A stretch of DNA of 64,000 bases from JACVRW01 sp963751835 (GTDB taxonomy: Bacteria > Actinomycetota > Thermoleophilia > Solirubrobacterales > Thermoleophilaceae), in contig CAVVWD010000038.1 of NCBI GenBank assembly GCA_963751835.1, positions 1 through 64,000 of the forward strand, read 5' to 3'. Numbering within the stretch: position 1 is the stretch's first letter; each line of letters starts with the position of its first letter. Positions 1 through 7,599 of the stretch are shown here, in pieces. Position numbers and translations under genes: made by a program. The notes beneath the pieces are model-generated. The model made no database searches. It was not told the origin of the DNA and saw only the letters and a program-made list of their open reading frames with translations.

Positions 1-470
1 ATCATGATCGAGGCGTGGACCGAGAAGAGCCCGTTGAAGGTGTTCGGGTCCACGAACTGGGTGCCAGGCTGGGCGAGCTCCGCGCGCATCAGCATCGCCA
101 TCAGGCCGCCTGCGACGAAGAAGAACATCGTCGTGACGATGTATTGGATGCCGATGACCTTGTGGTCGGTGTTGACGCGGAAGTAGTCCTTCCACGAGTG
201 GGCGCCGTGACCCGAGTGGTCCTCGGGGATCGTGGGGGCTCCGGACGCCCAGCGGAACCAGTAGTCGAAGCAGCCGATGCCGACGAGGTAGCCGAGCGGC
301 GCCGCGATCAGCGCCCCGACGGTGATGATGGCGTCCCAGTTGAGGATCGGGTCCCAGCCGTACAAAGCGCGGATCAGCACCACGAGCCCCATGCCGAATC
401 CGAAGCCAAGGATCGTGCCGAGCGTGGCGCGGTACCAGCCTGGTGCGAGCAGCTTCCTGGTAAGCGTCAT
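1..470 (-). CDS. ctaD: Cytochrome c oxidase subunit I, 3' part outside window
   Basis: This is the heme-copper catalytic subunit of a proton-pumping terminal oxidase in the cytoplasmic membrane. The visible 156 residues begin with an extension of about 75 residues holding two hydrophobic segments. Then comes the typical subunit I start, HKVIGIQYIVTTMFFFVAGG, followed by MRAELAQPG and the FNGLFSVHAS region that leads to the first heme ligand. The ATG overlaps the TGA of the upstream subunit II gene by four bases, so the two are translationally coupled. The catalytic core lies beyond position 1 and cannot be checked. The N-terminal extension distinguishes it from the second subunit I gene near 31500. 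The family call is secure; the oxidase subtype is inferred from its cytochrome c-fused partner. Confidence 0.9.
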   Translation of the reverse strand, partial: MTLTRKLLAPGWYRATLGTILGFGFGMGLVVLIRALYGWDPILNWDAIITVGALIAAPLGYLVGIGCFDYWFRWASGAPTIPEDHSGHGAHSWKDYFRVNTDHKVIGIQYIVTTMFFFVAGGLMAMLMRAELAQPGTQFVDPNTFNGLFSVHASIM

Positions 471-1567
471 TCCTGAGACTCCAGAAGGTACTTCACAAGC
501 GCGTCGAGCTCCTGGGGCGAGAGCTTGTCGCCGAAGTCCGTCGGCATGACCCCATCCGGGAAATCCTTGACCACGACCGCGCCCGGCTTGACGATCGACT
601 GCCGGACGTAGGCCTCGCTTGTGTTCGAGAGCTTGTCGAGGTCGGGGCCCACCGTCCCGCTCGCGTTCGCCGCCGCCAGTGTGTGACAGGAGCCGCAGCC
701 CTGCGCGGCGAAGATCTCTTCGCCCTCGGCGCCCGCCGGCTGCCCGCCGCCCTGACCCTGGCCGCCGCCGCCCGCCGGCGCGCCGGCGCCGCCCGCACCG
801 GCCTGCCGCTCGAGCCAGTTCTCGAAGTCGCCGGGCGGAACCACCCGGACGAACTGGCGCATGGTCGAATGGCCCAGCCCGCAGAGCTCGGCGCACACCA
901 CCTCGTACCTGCCGCTGCGGTTCGGAGTCAGCCGGATGATCGTGGTCAGGCCCGGCACCGCGTCGGACTTGAGGCGGAACTCCGGCACCCAGAACGAGTG
1001 GAGCACGTCCTTGGTCTTGATCTTGAACTCAACGGGCCGGTCGACGGGCAGCACCAGCACCTCCGAATTCACCTTCTGCTGGGGGTACTCGAAGGTCCAG
1101 GTGAACTGCCGGCCCGTCACGTTCACGACCATCTCGTCCTGGGCCTTGGCCTCGAGGTCGTCGAGCACGATCCAGCCGTAGGCAGCGAGCGCCGTGACCA
1201 TGAGGAAGGGGATCGTGACCCAGATGACCTCGAGCCTCGCGTTGCCGTGGATCGGGGGGCCGTCGCCCATGTCCCCGGGTTTGGCGCGGAAGCGGACCAC
1301 CGAGTAGATCGCGATCGTCATCACGAGGATGAAGACCGGCACGGAGCAGATGAGGAGCACGTCGTAGAGGGTGTCGATGTCCCCGGCCGCGCCGGAGGCG
1401 TCCTCCGGGAACCAGTCCATGTAGAGCGTGATCGCGATGCCGACCAGCGACGCGAACACGCCGATCCCGATCATCCGGGCAACCGGGTGCTTCTCTCCGG
1501 CGATGCGCGGATCGGTCTCGGGCGCTCCCTTCGCCGTCTCCTGCGAAACCGGCTCCCTCTCGCTCAC
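467..1567 (-). CDS. ctaC: Cytochrome c oxidase subunit II with fused cytochrome c (caa3 type)
   Basis: This subunit accepts electrons and passes them through the CuA centre to subunit I. The 366-residue protein has hydrophobic segments near residues 31-50, 69-91 and 113-134. A cupredoxin domain follows, with CuA ligands H190, C225, E227, C229, H233 and M236 (CAELCGLGHSTM). A Gly/Ala/Gln-rich linker at about 255-282 leads to a fused class I cytochrome c with a CGSCH heme site at 291-295 and a likely axial Met at 341 (GVMPTDF). The fusion marks a caa3-type enzyme that can take electrons directly from the bc complex or a carrier. Its stop overlaps the start of ctaD (ATGA). The ATG start leaves a short polar N-terminus before the first membrane segment. 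Confidence 0.95.
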   Translation of the reverse strand: MSEREPVSQETAKGAPETDPRIAGEKHPVARMIGIGVFASLVGIAITLYMDWFPEDASGAAGDIDTLYDVLLICSVPVFILVMTIAIYSVVRFRAKPGDMGDGPPIHGNARLEVIWVTIPFLMVTALAAYGWIVLDDLEAKAQDEMVVNVTGRQFTWTFEYPQQKVNSEVLVLPVDRPVEFKIKTKDVLHSFWVPEFRLKSDAVPGLTTIIRLTPNRSGRYEVVCAELCGLGHSTMRQFVRVVPPGDFENWLERQAGAGGAGAPAGGGGQGQGGGQPAGAEGEEIFAAQGCGSCHTLAAANASGTVGPDLDKLSNTSEAYVRQSIVKPGAVVVKDFPDGVMPTDFGDKLSPQELDALVKYLLESQE

Positions 1568-1615
1568 GGCGCGCGAGTTTAATTGGTCACGGCGACGCCT
1601 GCGACGCGCGGCCGG

Positions 1616-1975
1616 TCAGGCGGCGAGGCGGCCGTTCGCACGGCGGAACGAGGACGGCGGCGCCCCGTGGCTGCGCCTGAACGCCTTGGCGAACTGGGCC
1701 GCCTGGCGGTAGCCGACCGCGGCCGCCACCTCCTGCACCGAGAGCCCTCCGTCGTGCAGCAGCTCGGCCGCCCGCGACATGCGAACGCGCTGCAGCTCGC
1801 GCCGGAAGCTCGTCCCGCCCGCCTCCGAGAACGAGCGCTGGAGCTGGCGCCGCGAGGTTGCGATCTCGTGCGCCACCACCGTCAGGGACAGCTCCTCGTT
1901 GGCGTAGTCCTGCTCGATGACCCGCAGCGCGTCGAAATACAGCTCGCTGCGCCTGTGCACGGTCGAGTCACGCAC
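1616..1975 (-). CDS. AraC-family helix-turn-helix protein, DNA-binding domain only
   Basis: The 119 residues consist almost entirely of an AraC/XylS DNA-binding domain with its two helix-turn-helix units. The first is around residues 28-55 (LSLTVVAHEIATSRRQLQRSF) and the second around 78-105 (SVQEVAAAVGYRQAAQFAKAF). The family's usual ligand-binding domain is missing. The protein therefore resembles small SoxS/MarA-like regulators, or a truncated regulator. The GTG start has a GAGG-type site four bases upstream and no in-frame alternative nearby. It sits downstream of ctaC on the same strand order but with no overlap, so a link to oxidase regulation is only a guess. The target is unknown. Confidence 0.8.
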   Translation of the reverse strand: MRDSTVHRRSELYFDALRVIEQDYANEELSLTVVAHEIATSRRQLQRSFSEAGGTSFRRELQRVRMSRAAELLHDGGLSVQEVAAAVGYRQAAQFAKAFRRSHGAPPSSFRRANGRLAA

Positions 1976-2064
1976 CTCGAAACGGAATACGCCCTGGCAC
2001 GCCTACCGGATCATTCGATACGCTGGCTTATGCCGATTGTCACTAGCCCCTCGAAGGGAGTTGC

Positions 2065-2493
2065 ATGCAGGTCAGGGCAGGGATGAGTGAGGTCGTACTC
2101 ACCGTCAACCCAGGTCATACGCTGCGTGATGCCGCCCGGGCGATGGCCGATCGCAGCGTGGGCGCGGCGGTCGTGATCGATCCCGAGCAGCCGGGACCCG
2201 GCATCGTGACCGAACGCGACGTGCTCCAGTCGATCGGCAGCGGCGAGAACCCCGACGAGGAGCTCGTGCGCGACCACCTCTCGCCAAAACTGACGTTCGC
2301 CGCTCCCGAGTGGTCGCTGGAGCGCGCCGCCGAGGCGATGATCCGGGGCGGCTTCCGGCACCTGGTGGTCGTCGACGGAGGCCAGATGAGCGGCGTGCTA
2401 TCGATGCGCGACATCGTCCGCTGCTGGGTCTCGGACGGGGCTACGAGCGAACTGCCCTCGGATCTCCAGTCGGCCGCCCGTCCGCCCACCTGA
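2065..2493 (+). CDS. CBS-domain pair protein
   Basis: This 142-residue cytoplasmic protein holds two CBS motifs forming one Bateman module. The first (about 10-58) ends in GIVTERDVLQSI and the second (about 72-128) ends in GVLSMRDIVRCW. Stand-alone proteins of this type usually bind adenine nucleotides and sense energy state, but the partner is not visible here. The ATG at 2065 is preceded by AAGGGAG at 2054-2060. A second ATG six codons in (MSEVVL) is also possible. It is flanked by oxidase genes on the other strand. A sensory role in respiration is inference only. Confidence 0.85.
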   Translation: MQVRAGMSEVVLTVNPGHTLRDAARAMADRSVGAAVVIDPEQPGPGIVTERDVLQSIGSGENPDEELVRDHLSPKLTFAAPEWSLERAAEAMIRGGFRHLVVVDGGQMSGVLSMRDIVRCWVSDGATSELPSDLQSAARPPT

Positions 2494-2508
2494 GAGGCGC
2501 CGGCGCTC

Positions 2509-2748
2509 TCAATGGTGCTCGAGCGGCAGCTCTGAGATCTCCCGCCGCGTCTCGCCGACCCACTTGAAGATGCAGATCACGGCGACGAGGGCGCCGAGCA
2601 CGACCATGATCGGTGAGATCACAATGCCGGCGACCGCGACCGCGATACCGGCGGCTGTGAGAACCGGGAGGTAGGACGGGCCCGGGAGATGGATGAGCTC
2701 GCCCCGCGGCTCCACGGTCTCCTCGGCAAGGCGGATCTCCTCGGCCAT
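2509..2748 (-). CDS. Small two-helix membrane protein, probable oxidase small subunit
   Basis: The 79-residue protein has a short acidic N-terminus, the motif HLPGPSYLP, two hydrophobic stretches (about residues 30-48 and 50-66) and a charged C-terminus (KWVGETRREISELPLEHH). The HLPxPSxxP-then-two-helices layout resembles small subunit IV-like components that accompany actinobacterial cytochrome oxidases, and caa3 genes lie 1 kb away. I infer that role but cannot confirm it. The chosen ATG overlaps by one base the stop of the 34-codon gene upstream (TGATG). A longer upstream reading in the same frame gives a low-complexity Arg/Gly-rich N-terminus that looks non-coding. Confidence 0.6.
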   Translation of the reverse strand: MAEEIRLAEETVEPRGELIHLPGPSYLPVLTAAGIAVAVAGIVISPIMVVLGALVAVICIFKWVGETRREISELPLEHH

Positions 2749-2852
2749 CAGTAGACGAACCCCACCACCCAGGCCAGCGCGAACACCACCAGCGCCACGG
2801 CGCCCGCGATCAGCCCTGTGCGGATGTTCTTGGTGGCCAGGCGACGATCCAC
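2748..2852 (-). CDS. 34-residue single-helix membrane peptide
   Basis: A GTG-initiated open frame encodes VDRRLATKNIRTGLIAGAVA followed by LVVFALAWVVGFVY. That is a positively charged start and one transmembrane helix of about 22 residues. An in-frame TGA lies six codons upstream, so the gene cannot be longer. Its stop overlaps the ATG of the following 79-residue gene by one base (TGATG), which supports coupled translation and a real gene. It may be an oxidase-associated peptide like those found with other terminal oxidases, but this rests only on topology and neighbours. The ribosome-binding site is weak. Confidence 0.45.
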   Translation of the reverse strand: MDRRLATKNIRTGLIAGAVALVVFALAWVVGFVY

Positions 2853-2935
2853 GGCTCGGAAGATGTATCAGATCGTCGCTCCATGAACGGACGATCGAGT
2901 GGCGCCGATGCCCGAACGCGCCTACATTCGACATC

Positions 2936-2960
2936 GAGGGCTCTCCGGGAGGGAGCCCTC
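2936..2960. terminator. Stem-loop at the end of the endopeptidase gene
   Basis: GAGGGCTC and GAGCCCTC form an 8-bp perfect stem around a 9-base loop. The structure begins within the stop codon of the minus-strand gene at 2959-3711 and lies between it and the leftward small membrane genes. No T-run follows on either strand, so termination is plausible but not shown. Confidence 0.4.
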
Positions 2961-3711
2961 AATCATTTGAGAAGGGCAACCGCACGTGCAGGTGGTTGTC
3001 GTGGTTGATCAGCGGTTGCACGCGGCGGGGCGGGCCGGTCAAGCCCGTGTTCGGTCCGACGAAGATGACCTCGGCGCCTTGGGCGAGGAAGCGGTTGACC
3101 AGCTCCTGGGAGAGAGGACGGTCGATCTGCGAGGCGTCGCGCGGGGCCCGCTCGCGTCCGTCCGAGCGTGGGTAGTAGATGTCGACGTCGAGGCCGTTCT
3201 GGTGGCTCGCGTGACCGATGTAGCCGAAGCGCGGGCCGAAGTCGCCGCCGTGCGGGCGGCTCAGGTCTCCGACGGTCAGTCGGGGGGCCACAGGGTGAGC
3301 CTCGAGGTAGTCGCGGGCAACCCGTAACACGGTTCGCACGAGGCGGTCGGTGCCCCAGCGGCGCCAGGGACGGTTCGGGGAGCGCCGCAGCACCGGATCC
3401 CATGTGAAGAAGTCGGGGCTCTCTGGGGGCAGGCGCACGCCGTTCACCAGCCGCCCGGCCGTGTGGGTCCCGATCGCGGTGGACTGGCGCCAGCGAACCG
3501 GCTCCGGCTCGGGCGACTCGGGCGGCTCGGGCCGCACGGGCGGCTCGGGCGGCGCTACCTCGGGCGGCGGCTGCGCGGGAAAGGCGAGGTCTGCCAGTGG
3601 GCGCCGCTCCTCGGCCAGTGCTGTCACGACCACCGTCGCGGCCGTGAGCGGCACGATGATGAGGATCGCGGCTGCGATTCGCACTAGGCCCGATACGGAG
3701 AACGGCGCCAC
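2959..3711 (-). CDS. Penicillin-insensitive murein endopeptidase-like protein (peptidase M74 / MepA type)
   Basis: A predicted zinc peptidase of the cell envelope that would cut peptide cross-links in peptidoglycan. Counting from the GTG at 3711, residues 11-32 form a signal-anchor helix and 47-72 are a Pro/Glu-rich linker. The catalytic domain carries the MepA zinc pattern: H170-x6-D177 within HQNGLDVD, then H237, H240 and H242 in HDNHLHVR. SRPHGGDFGPRFGYIGHAS precedes the first site, as in the family. A GTG at 3684 is an alternative start that leaves the helix almost at the N-terminus. The frame stays open much further upstream, but that part is antisense to the DUF4394 gene and is not credible. 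It is divergent from the DUF4394 gene. Confidence 0.82.
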   Translation of the reverse strand: MAPFSVSGLVRIAAAILIIVPLTAATVVVTALAEERRPLADLAFPAQPPPEVAPPEPPVRPEPPESPEPEPVRWRQSTAIGTHTAGRLVNGVRLPPESPDFFTWDPVLRRSPNRPWRRWGTDRLVRTVLRVARDYLEAHPVAPRLTVGDLSRPHGGDFGPRFGYIGHASHQNGLDVDIYYPRSDGRERAPRDASQIDRPLSQELVNRFLAQGAEVIFVGPNTGLTGPPRRVQPLINHDNHLHVRLPFSND

Positions 3712-3834
3712 CGCGGTCCAAGCGTAGGGACCGGGCCTGCTGCCGCTTCGGGCGCGCTGGCGCTCGTCTCGATGAACCAAGTCGGGGGGCGGCTGCGAAT
3801 AGGGGACATACCCGATCCCAGGAGGAGCAGGACT

Positions 3835-4674
3835 ATGAAGCGCAAAGGGCTCTTGCGAATGGCCCTCGGCTTGAGCTGCGTGGCCGCCTTGGCGGTACCC
3901 GTGGCCGGCCAGGCGGGGCAGCCCGACTCGAAGGGAAACGGCGGCCGTACGTTCTACGCCACCGATGACCAGAACAACCTCGTGAGCTTCTCGGCGGACA
4001 GCCCGCGTAAGCTCGACAGCAGCCAGCAGATCAGCGGGCTGCCGATGGGCGTGACGCTCAGGGGCATCGACTTCCGGCCCGCCACCGGCGAGCTGTACGG
4101 CGTCGGCAGCGACAGCGTCGTCTACCGCGTCAGCCCCGTGACCGCGAAGGCGGTTGGCGAGGGCCCGGCGTTCACGCCGGCGCTCAGCGGGCGGTTCTTC
4201 GGCGTCGACTTCAACCCGACCGTGGACCGGATCCGGGTCACGAGCGATGCGAACCAGAACCTGCGGCTGGTCCCGGACACCGGGGCGCTGGCGGGTGCGG
4301 ACGCCGACCTCAACCCGAACGATCCGACCGTCGTCGGCTCGGCCTACACGAACTCGTCGTTCAGCGCTACCCCCGCGGCGTCGACGATCCTGTACGCGCT
4401 CGACGCGCTCGACGACGCGCTCTACGTGCAGAACCCGCCGAACAACGGCACGCTGACGATGCCCACTCCGGTGGACATCAACGTCCGCGGTGACAGCGGC
4501 TTCGACATCGCCGGCAAGAACAACGTCGGCTACGTCGCAACCGCTTCGGACCGGCGTCCGGGCGCGGAGCTCTACCGCGTGAACGTCCAGACCGGCGCCA
4601 CCATGAAGCTCGGCCAGATCGGCCGCGGCGCCACCACGATCACCGGCCTCGCGGCCGTGCAGGACACCCCCTAG
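3835..4674 (+). CDS. DUF4394-domain secreted protein
   Basis: The 279-residue protein starts with a signal peptide (MKRKGLLRMALGLSCVAALA, cleavage likely near VAGQA). The rest reads as a DUF4394 domain, a beta-propeller-like family with phrases such as LRGIDFRPATGELYGVGSD, FGVDFNPTVDRIRV and GATTITGLAAV. The family's function is unknown; members are secreted. The ATG at 3835 has a strong AGGAGG site at 3820-3825, which rules out the longer upstream reading. The gene stands alone and is followed by a strong hairpin. Confidence 0.85.
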   Translation: MKRKGLLRMALGLSCVAALAVPVAGQAGQPDSKGNGGRTFYATDDQNNLVSFSADSPRKLDSSQQISGLPMGVTLRGIDFRPATGELYGVGSDSVVYRVSPVTAKAVGEGPAFTPALSGRFFGVDFNPTVDRIRVTSDANQNLRLVPDTGALAGADADLNPNDPTVVGSAYTNSSFSATPAASTILYALDALDDALYVQNPPNNGTLTMPTPVDINVRGDSGFDIAGKNNVGYVATASDRRPGAELYRVNVQTGATMKLGQIGRGATTITGLAAVQDTP

Positions 4675-4711
4675 GCCAAGATCCATCGGGCCTGGCAGGG
4701 AGCCAGGGAGC

Positions 4712-4734
4712 GGGCCGCGCCTCAGGCGCGGCCC
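4712..4734. terminator. Strong bidirectional terminator-like hairpin
   Basis: GGGCCGCGCC and GGCGCGGCCC form a perfect 10-bp stem with a three-base TCA loop. It lies between the convergent DUF4394 gene and the VOC gene. There is no U-tract, as is common in high-GC actinobacteria, but the position and strength fit termination of both genes. Confidence 0.6.
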
Positions 4735-4748
4735 GCCGCCCGGGCCGC

Positions 4749-5612
4749 TCAGGCCGGGGCTGTAAGCAGCACGCGGTTCCCCGACGGGTCGGCCGTGCGC
4801 ACGCCAGCGGCGAGCTCGAGCGTCTCCGCTCCCGACGCCTCGAGGCGGCCGGCCAGCCGGTCGCGCTCCGCCTCGTCGGGCAGCGCGAGCTCCCAGTGCT
4901 CGAGGCCGAGCGCGCCCTCGGGCGGGGGCGGCGCCCCGCGGCTCTGCCAGATGTTCGCGCCGACGTGGTGGTGGTATCCCCCGGCCGACAGGAACAGCGC
5001 GCCCGGGTAGCTGCGGACGGTCACGTCCAGCTCGAGCGCTCCCGCGTAGAAGCCCTCGACCGGGTCCAGGCTCGACACCTGGAGGTGCACGTGGCCCATG
5101 CGGGTGCCGGCGGGCATCGAGCCCGCGTCATCGGGCTCGCCCGGCCCGAGCTCGGCGAGGACGCCGTCGAGGTCGAGCGGCAGCGTCGCCATCTCGAGCT
5201 CGCCGTTCGGGCCGCTTCGCCACTCGTCCCGCGGGCGGTCGCGGTAGAGCTCGATTCCATTGCCCTCGGGATCGTTCAGGTAGAGCGCCTCGCTCACCAG
5301 GTGATCGGACGCGCCCGTGAGGCGCCAGCCCGCACCGATCACCCGGCGCAGGGCGCGGGCGAGGTCCGCGCGGGTGGGCACCAGCAGCGCGAGGTGGAAG
5401 AGGCCGGTGCTGGCGGCCGGGCGTGGCGGTGCGCCGGGCGCCGCCGCCAGCTCCACAAGCGGCGGGCCGCCGTCGGCGCCGAGCCGCGCGATGTCGCCCT
5501 CGCGGGCGAGCGGGCGCAGCCCGACGGCGCGCTCGTAGAACGCCGCCAGCGAGTCGAGGTCGGCCACCCTCAGCCGGACCGCGCCCACGCCGGTGTCGGG
5601 GGCGATGCTCAC
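4749..5612 (-). CDS. VOC-fold (glyoxalase / extradiol dioxygenase-like) protein, two modules
   Basis: The 287-residue protein contains two vicinal-oxygen-chelate modules, about residues 8-125 and 168-285, like CatE-type catechol 2,3-dioxygenases. Candidate metal ligands are the His in FHLALLV, the His in MGHVHLQV, the YHHHVGANIW segment and a Glu near GLEHWELALP. Substrate cannot be read from sequence. Its ATG overlaps the stop of the ACC deaminase gene by four bases, so the two form an operon. That pairing suggests a small-molecule catabolic or detoxifying step, but no ring-cleavage pathway genes are nearby. Confidence 0.82.
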   Translation of the reverse strand: MSIAPDTGVGAVRLRVADLDSLAAFYERAVGLRPLAREGDIARLGADGGPPLVELAAAPGAPPRPAASTGLFHLALLVPTRADLARALRRVIGAGWRLTGASDHLVSEALYLNDPEGNGIELYRDRPRDEWRSGPNGELEMATLPLDLDGVLAELGPGEPDDAGSMPAGTRMGHVHLQVSSLDPVEGFYAGALELDVTVRSYPGALFLSAGGYHHHVGANIWQSRGAPPPPEGALGLEHWELALPDEAERDRLAGRLEASGAETLELAAGVRTADPSGNRVLLTAPA

Positions 5613-6616
5613 CTGAACAGACCCGCGTAGGCGCTCAGGGCAGGCTGGCCGCCGAGGTGCGCATAGAGGACCTTGGAGCCCGGCTCGATCTCGCCGCTCG
5701 ACACCAGGTCGATCATCCCCGCCATCGACTTCCCCTCGTAGACCGGGTCCGTGATCATGCCCTCGAGGCGCCCGGCGGTGCGGATCGCCTCGAGCGTGCG
5801 CTCGTCGGGTATCCCGTAGGTGCCGGCGTGGTAGCGGTCGTCGAGCACGATCTCGTCGTCCCGCAGCTCACGGCCCACCTCGATCAGCGCGGCGGTCCGC
5901 CGGGCGATGCGCGCCACCTGTTCGCGTGTCTCGGCTGGTTTCGCCGAGCCGTCGATCCCGAGCACGCGCCGCGGCCTGTCCTGCGCGGCGAAGCCGGCGA
6001 TCATCCCGGCTTGCGTGGAGCCGGTGACCGAGCAGACGACGATCGTGTCGAAGAAGACGCCGAGCTCGCGCTCCTGCTCGGCCACCTCCATCGCCCAGTT
6101 TGCGAAGCCGAGCCCGCCCAGCTCGTGGTCGGAGGCCCCCGCCGGAATCGGGTACGGGGTGCCGCCCGCGGCCTCCACGTCGGCCAGCGCCTGCTCCCAG
6201 CTCTCCTTGAAGCCGATCCCGAAGCCCGCCTCGACGAGCCGGACGTCCGCGCCCATGATGCGGCTGAGCTGGATGTTGCCGACCCGGTCGTAGACGACGT
6301 CCGGCCAGTCGACCCAGCTCTCCTGCACGAGGACGCAGCCGAGCCCCGTGCGCGCGGCCACGGCGGCCACCTGGCGCGTGTGGTTGGACTGCACGCCGCC
6401 GATCGACACGAGCGTGTCGCAGCCCTTGGCGAGCGCGTCGGCCACCAGATACTCGAGCTTGCGGGTCTTGTTGCCCCCGTAGGCGAGCCCGCTGTTGCAG
6501 TCGTCGCGCTTGGCCCAGAGCTCGGCGCCCCCGAGATGCGCGCTGAGCCGCTCGAGCGGGTGGATCGGCGAGGGGCCGAAGAGCAGCGGCTGCCGGGCGA
6601 AGGACTCGAGTCGCAC
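5609..6616 (-). CDS. acdS: 1-aminocyclopropane-1-carboxylate deaminase
   Basis: A PLP enzyme of the tryptophan synthase beta superfamily that opens ACC to 2-oxobutanoate and ammonia, lowering plant ethylene when made by root-associated bacteria. The 335 residues have the usual family length. The PLP lysine is K50 in GGNKTRKLEYL and the SNHT motif follows at 77-80. The residues that separate true ACC deaminases from D-cysteine desulfhydrases are present: the Glu in DPVYEGKS (about 294) and the Leu in YAHLGGQPAL (about 321). The gene is coupled to the VOC gene by an ATGA overlap. Confidence 0.9.
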   Translation of the reverse strand: MRLESFARQPLLFGPSPIHPLERLSAHLGGAELWAKRDDCNSGLAYGGNKTRKLEYLVADALAKGCDTLVSIGGVQSNHTRQVAAVAARTGLGCVLVQESWVDWPDVVYDRVGNIQLSRIMGADVRLVEAGFGIGFKESWEQALADVEAAGGTPYPIPAGASDHELGGLGFANWAMEVAEQERELGVFFDTIVVCSVTGSTQAGMIAGFAAQDRPRRVLGIDGSAKPAETREQVARIARRTAALIEVGRELRDDEIVLDDRYHAGTYGIPDERTLEAIRTAGRLEGMITDPVYEGKSMAGMIDLVSSGEIEPGSKVLYAHLGGQPALSAYAGLFR

Positions 6617-6651
6617 GGCGCAAGCCTACGGCCCGGCGGGCACGCGCAGGC

Positions 6652-7446
6652 TCAGTCCTGTCGTCGCCGGTGGCTTCGCTCGGGACGGCGGCGGGCCGCC
6701 ACGCCCTCCTCGATCAGGCGCCCAAGATCGCCCGAGGGCGGCACGCCGAGCTCGCTCCGCATGAGTCGGGTGCAGCGATCGTATTGGCGGACCGCCTCGC
6801 AGACGTTGCCCTCTGCGAGGTGCATCTCGATCATCACCCGGTGGGCGGACTCGCGCAGCGGCTCGGCCCGGAGCGCCGCGAGGCCGGCCTCGAGGGCCTC
6901 CCCGAAGCGCCGCTCGGCGGTGAGTCGCTCGCAGAGGCACTCCAGCGCGTGCAGCCGGACCTGGCGGAAGCGCTCGCGTTCCGCCTCGGCCCACTCGTCG
7001 TACCAGTCGGGGAGGAGATCCTGGGAGCTGCACAGCTCCGCCACCAGCGCGGGGCGGACCGGTCCGTGGCCGCCGAGCACCTCGCGGGCGGCGGCGCCGA
7101 CGCGGTCCAGATCGACCTCGACGCCGGGCGCAAGCTCGAGCTCGCGACCCTTCGTCCGCACCACCTCGCCCGCCGCGCGATGCAGGCGCCACAGCGCCGA
7201 GCGCAAGGACCCTGCCGCGCGCTCCTCGGTGGAGTCGAGCCATAGCTGTCCGGCCACATAGGCACGCGCGAGCGGTCCGCGCCGGAGGCCCATGAACGCC
7301 AGCAGGCGCCGCGCGCTGGAGGGCAGAACGACGCTCACGCCAGAGCTCTGATACTCCAGCCTCCCCATCAGGGCCAGGCGCGCGCCGGCGGACACGACCC
7401 CCTTGTACGCCCCCATCGGGGCGCCGTCAACCGCATTGTGAGCCAT
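6652..7446 (-). CDS. SARP-like transcriptional regulator (winged helix plus BTAD)
   Basis: The 264-residue protein has a winged-helix DNA-binding region (about 20-110: LALMGRLEYQSSGVSVVLPS, then GSLRSALWRLHRA). A bacterial transcriptional activation domain of TPR-like helices follows (about 118-250: QDLLPDWYDEW, ALECLCERLTAERRFGEAL, VCEAVRQYDRC). This is the small-SARP layout of antibiotic-pathway activators. The ATG at 7446 is used; the ATG at 7416 is an alternative, and the frame above 7446 looks non-coding. It is divergent from the metzincin cassette, across 11-bp-phased direct repeats of the kind SARPs bind. I infer that it controls that cassette. Confidence 0.8.
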   Translation of the reverse strand: MAHNAVDGAPMGAYKGVVSAGARLALMGRLEYQSSGVSVVLPSSARRLLAFMGLRRGPLARAYVAGQLWLDSTEERAAGSLRSALWRLHRAAGEVVRTKGRELELAPGVEVDLDRVGAAAREVLGGHGPVRPALVAELCSSQDLLPDWYDEWAEAERERFRQVRLHALECLCERLTAERRFGEALEAGLAALRAEPLRESAHRVMIEMHLAEGNVCEAVRQYDRCTRLMRSELGVPPSGDLGRLIEEGVAARRRPERSHRRRQD

Positions 7447-7496
7447 CCCACAAAGGGGTCCGCGGTGCCCGATGGGAGGCGAGAAGCCGCGACTGG

Positions 7497-7548
7497 GGTG
7501 ACGCTCAGCGGTCGCATCGGTGACGCACGGGTGACGCTGCGGTGACGG
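7497..7548. promoter_or_regulatory. 11-bp-phased direct repeats, SARP-type operator
   Basis: GGTGACGC occurs at 7497-7504, 7519-7526 and 7530-7537, and GGTGACGG at 7541-7548. Starts are 22, 11 and 11 bases apart, and a degenerate copy (GCGGTCGC) fills the missing phase at 7508. SARP proteins typically bind such same-face heptamer repeats one helical turn apart. The array lies between the SARP-like gene and the start of the divergent cassette. Confidence 0.7.
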
Positions 7549-7599
7549 CTCAGGGACACCTTGAGCGCAGCCCGCACCCCGACAGAAGAGGCCCCGCAC

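Noticed and set aside
3712..4686. Long N-terminal extension of the endopeptidase frame
   Set aside because: It is antisense to the DUF4394 gene and low in complexity.
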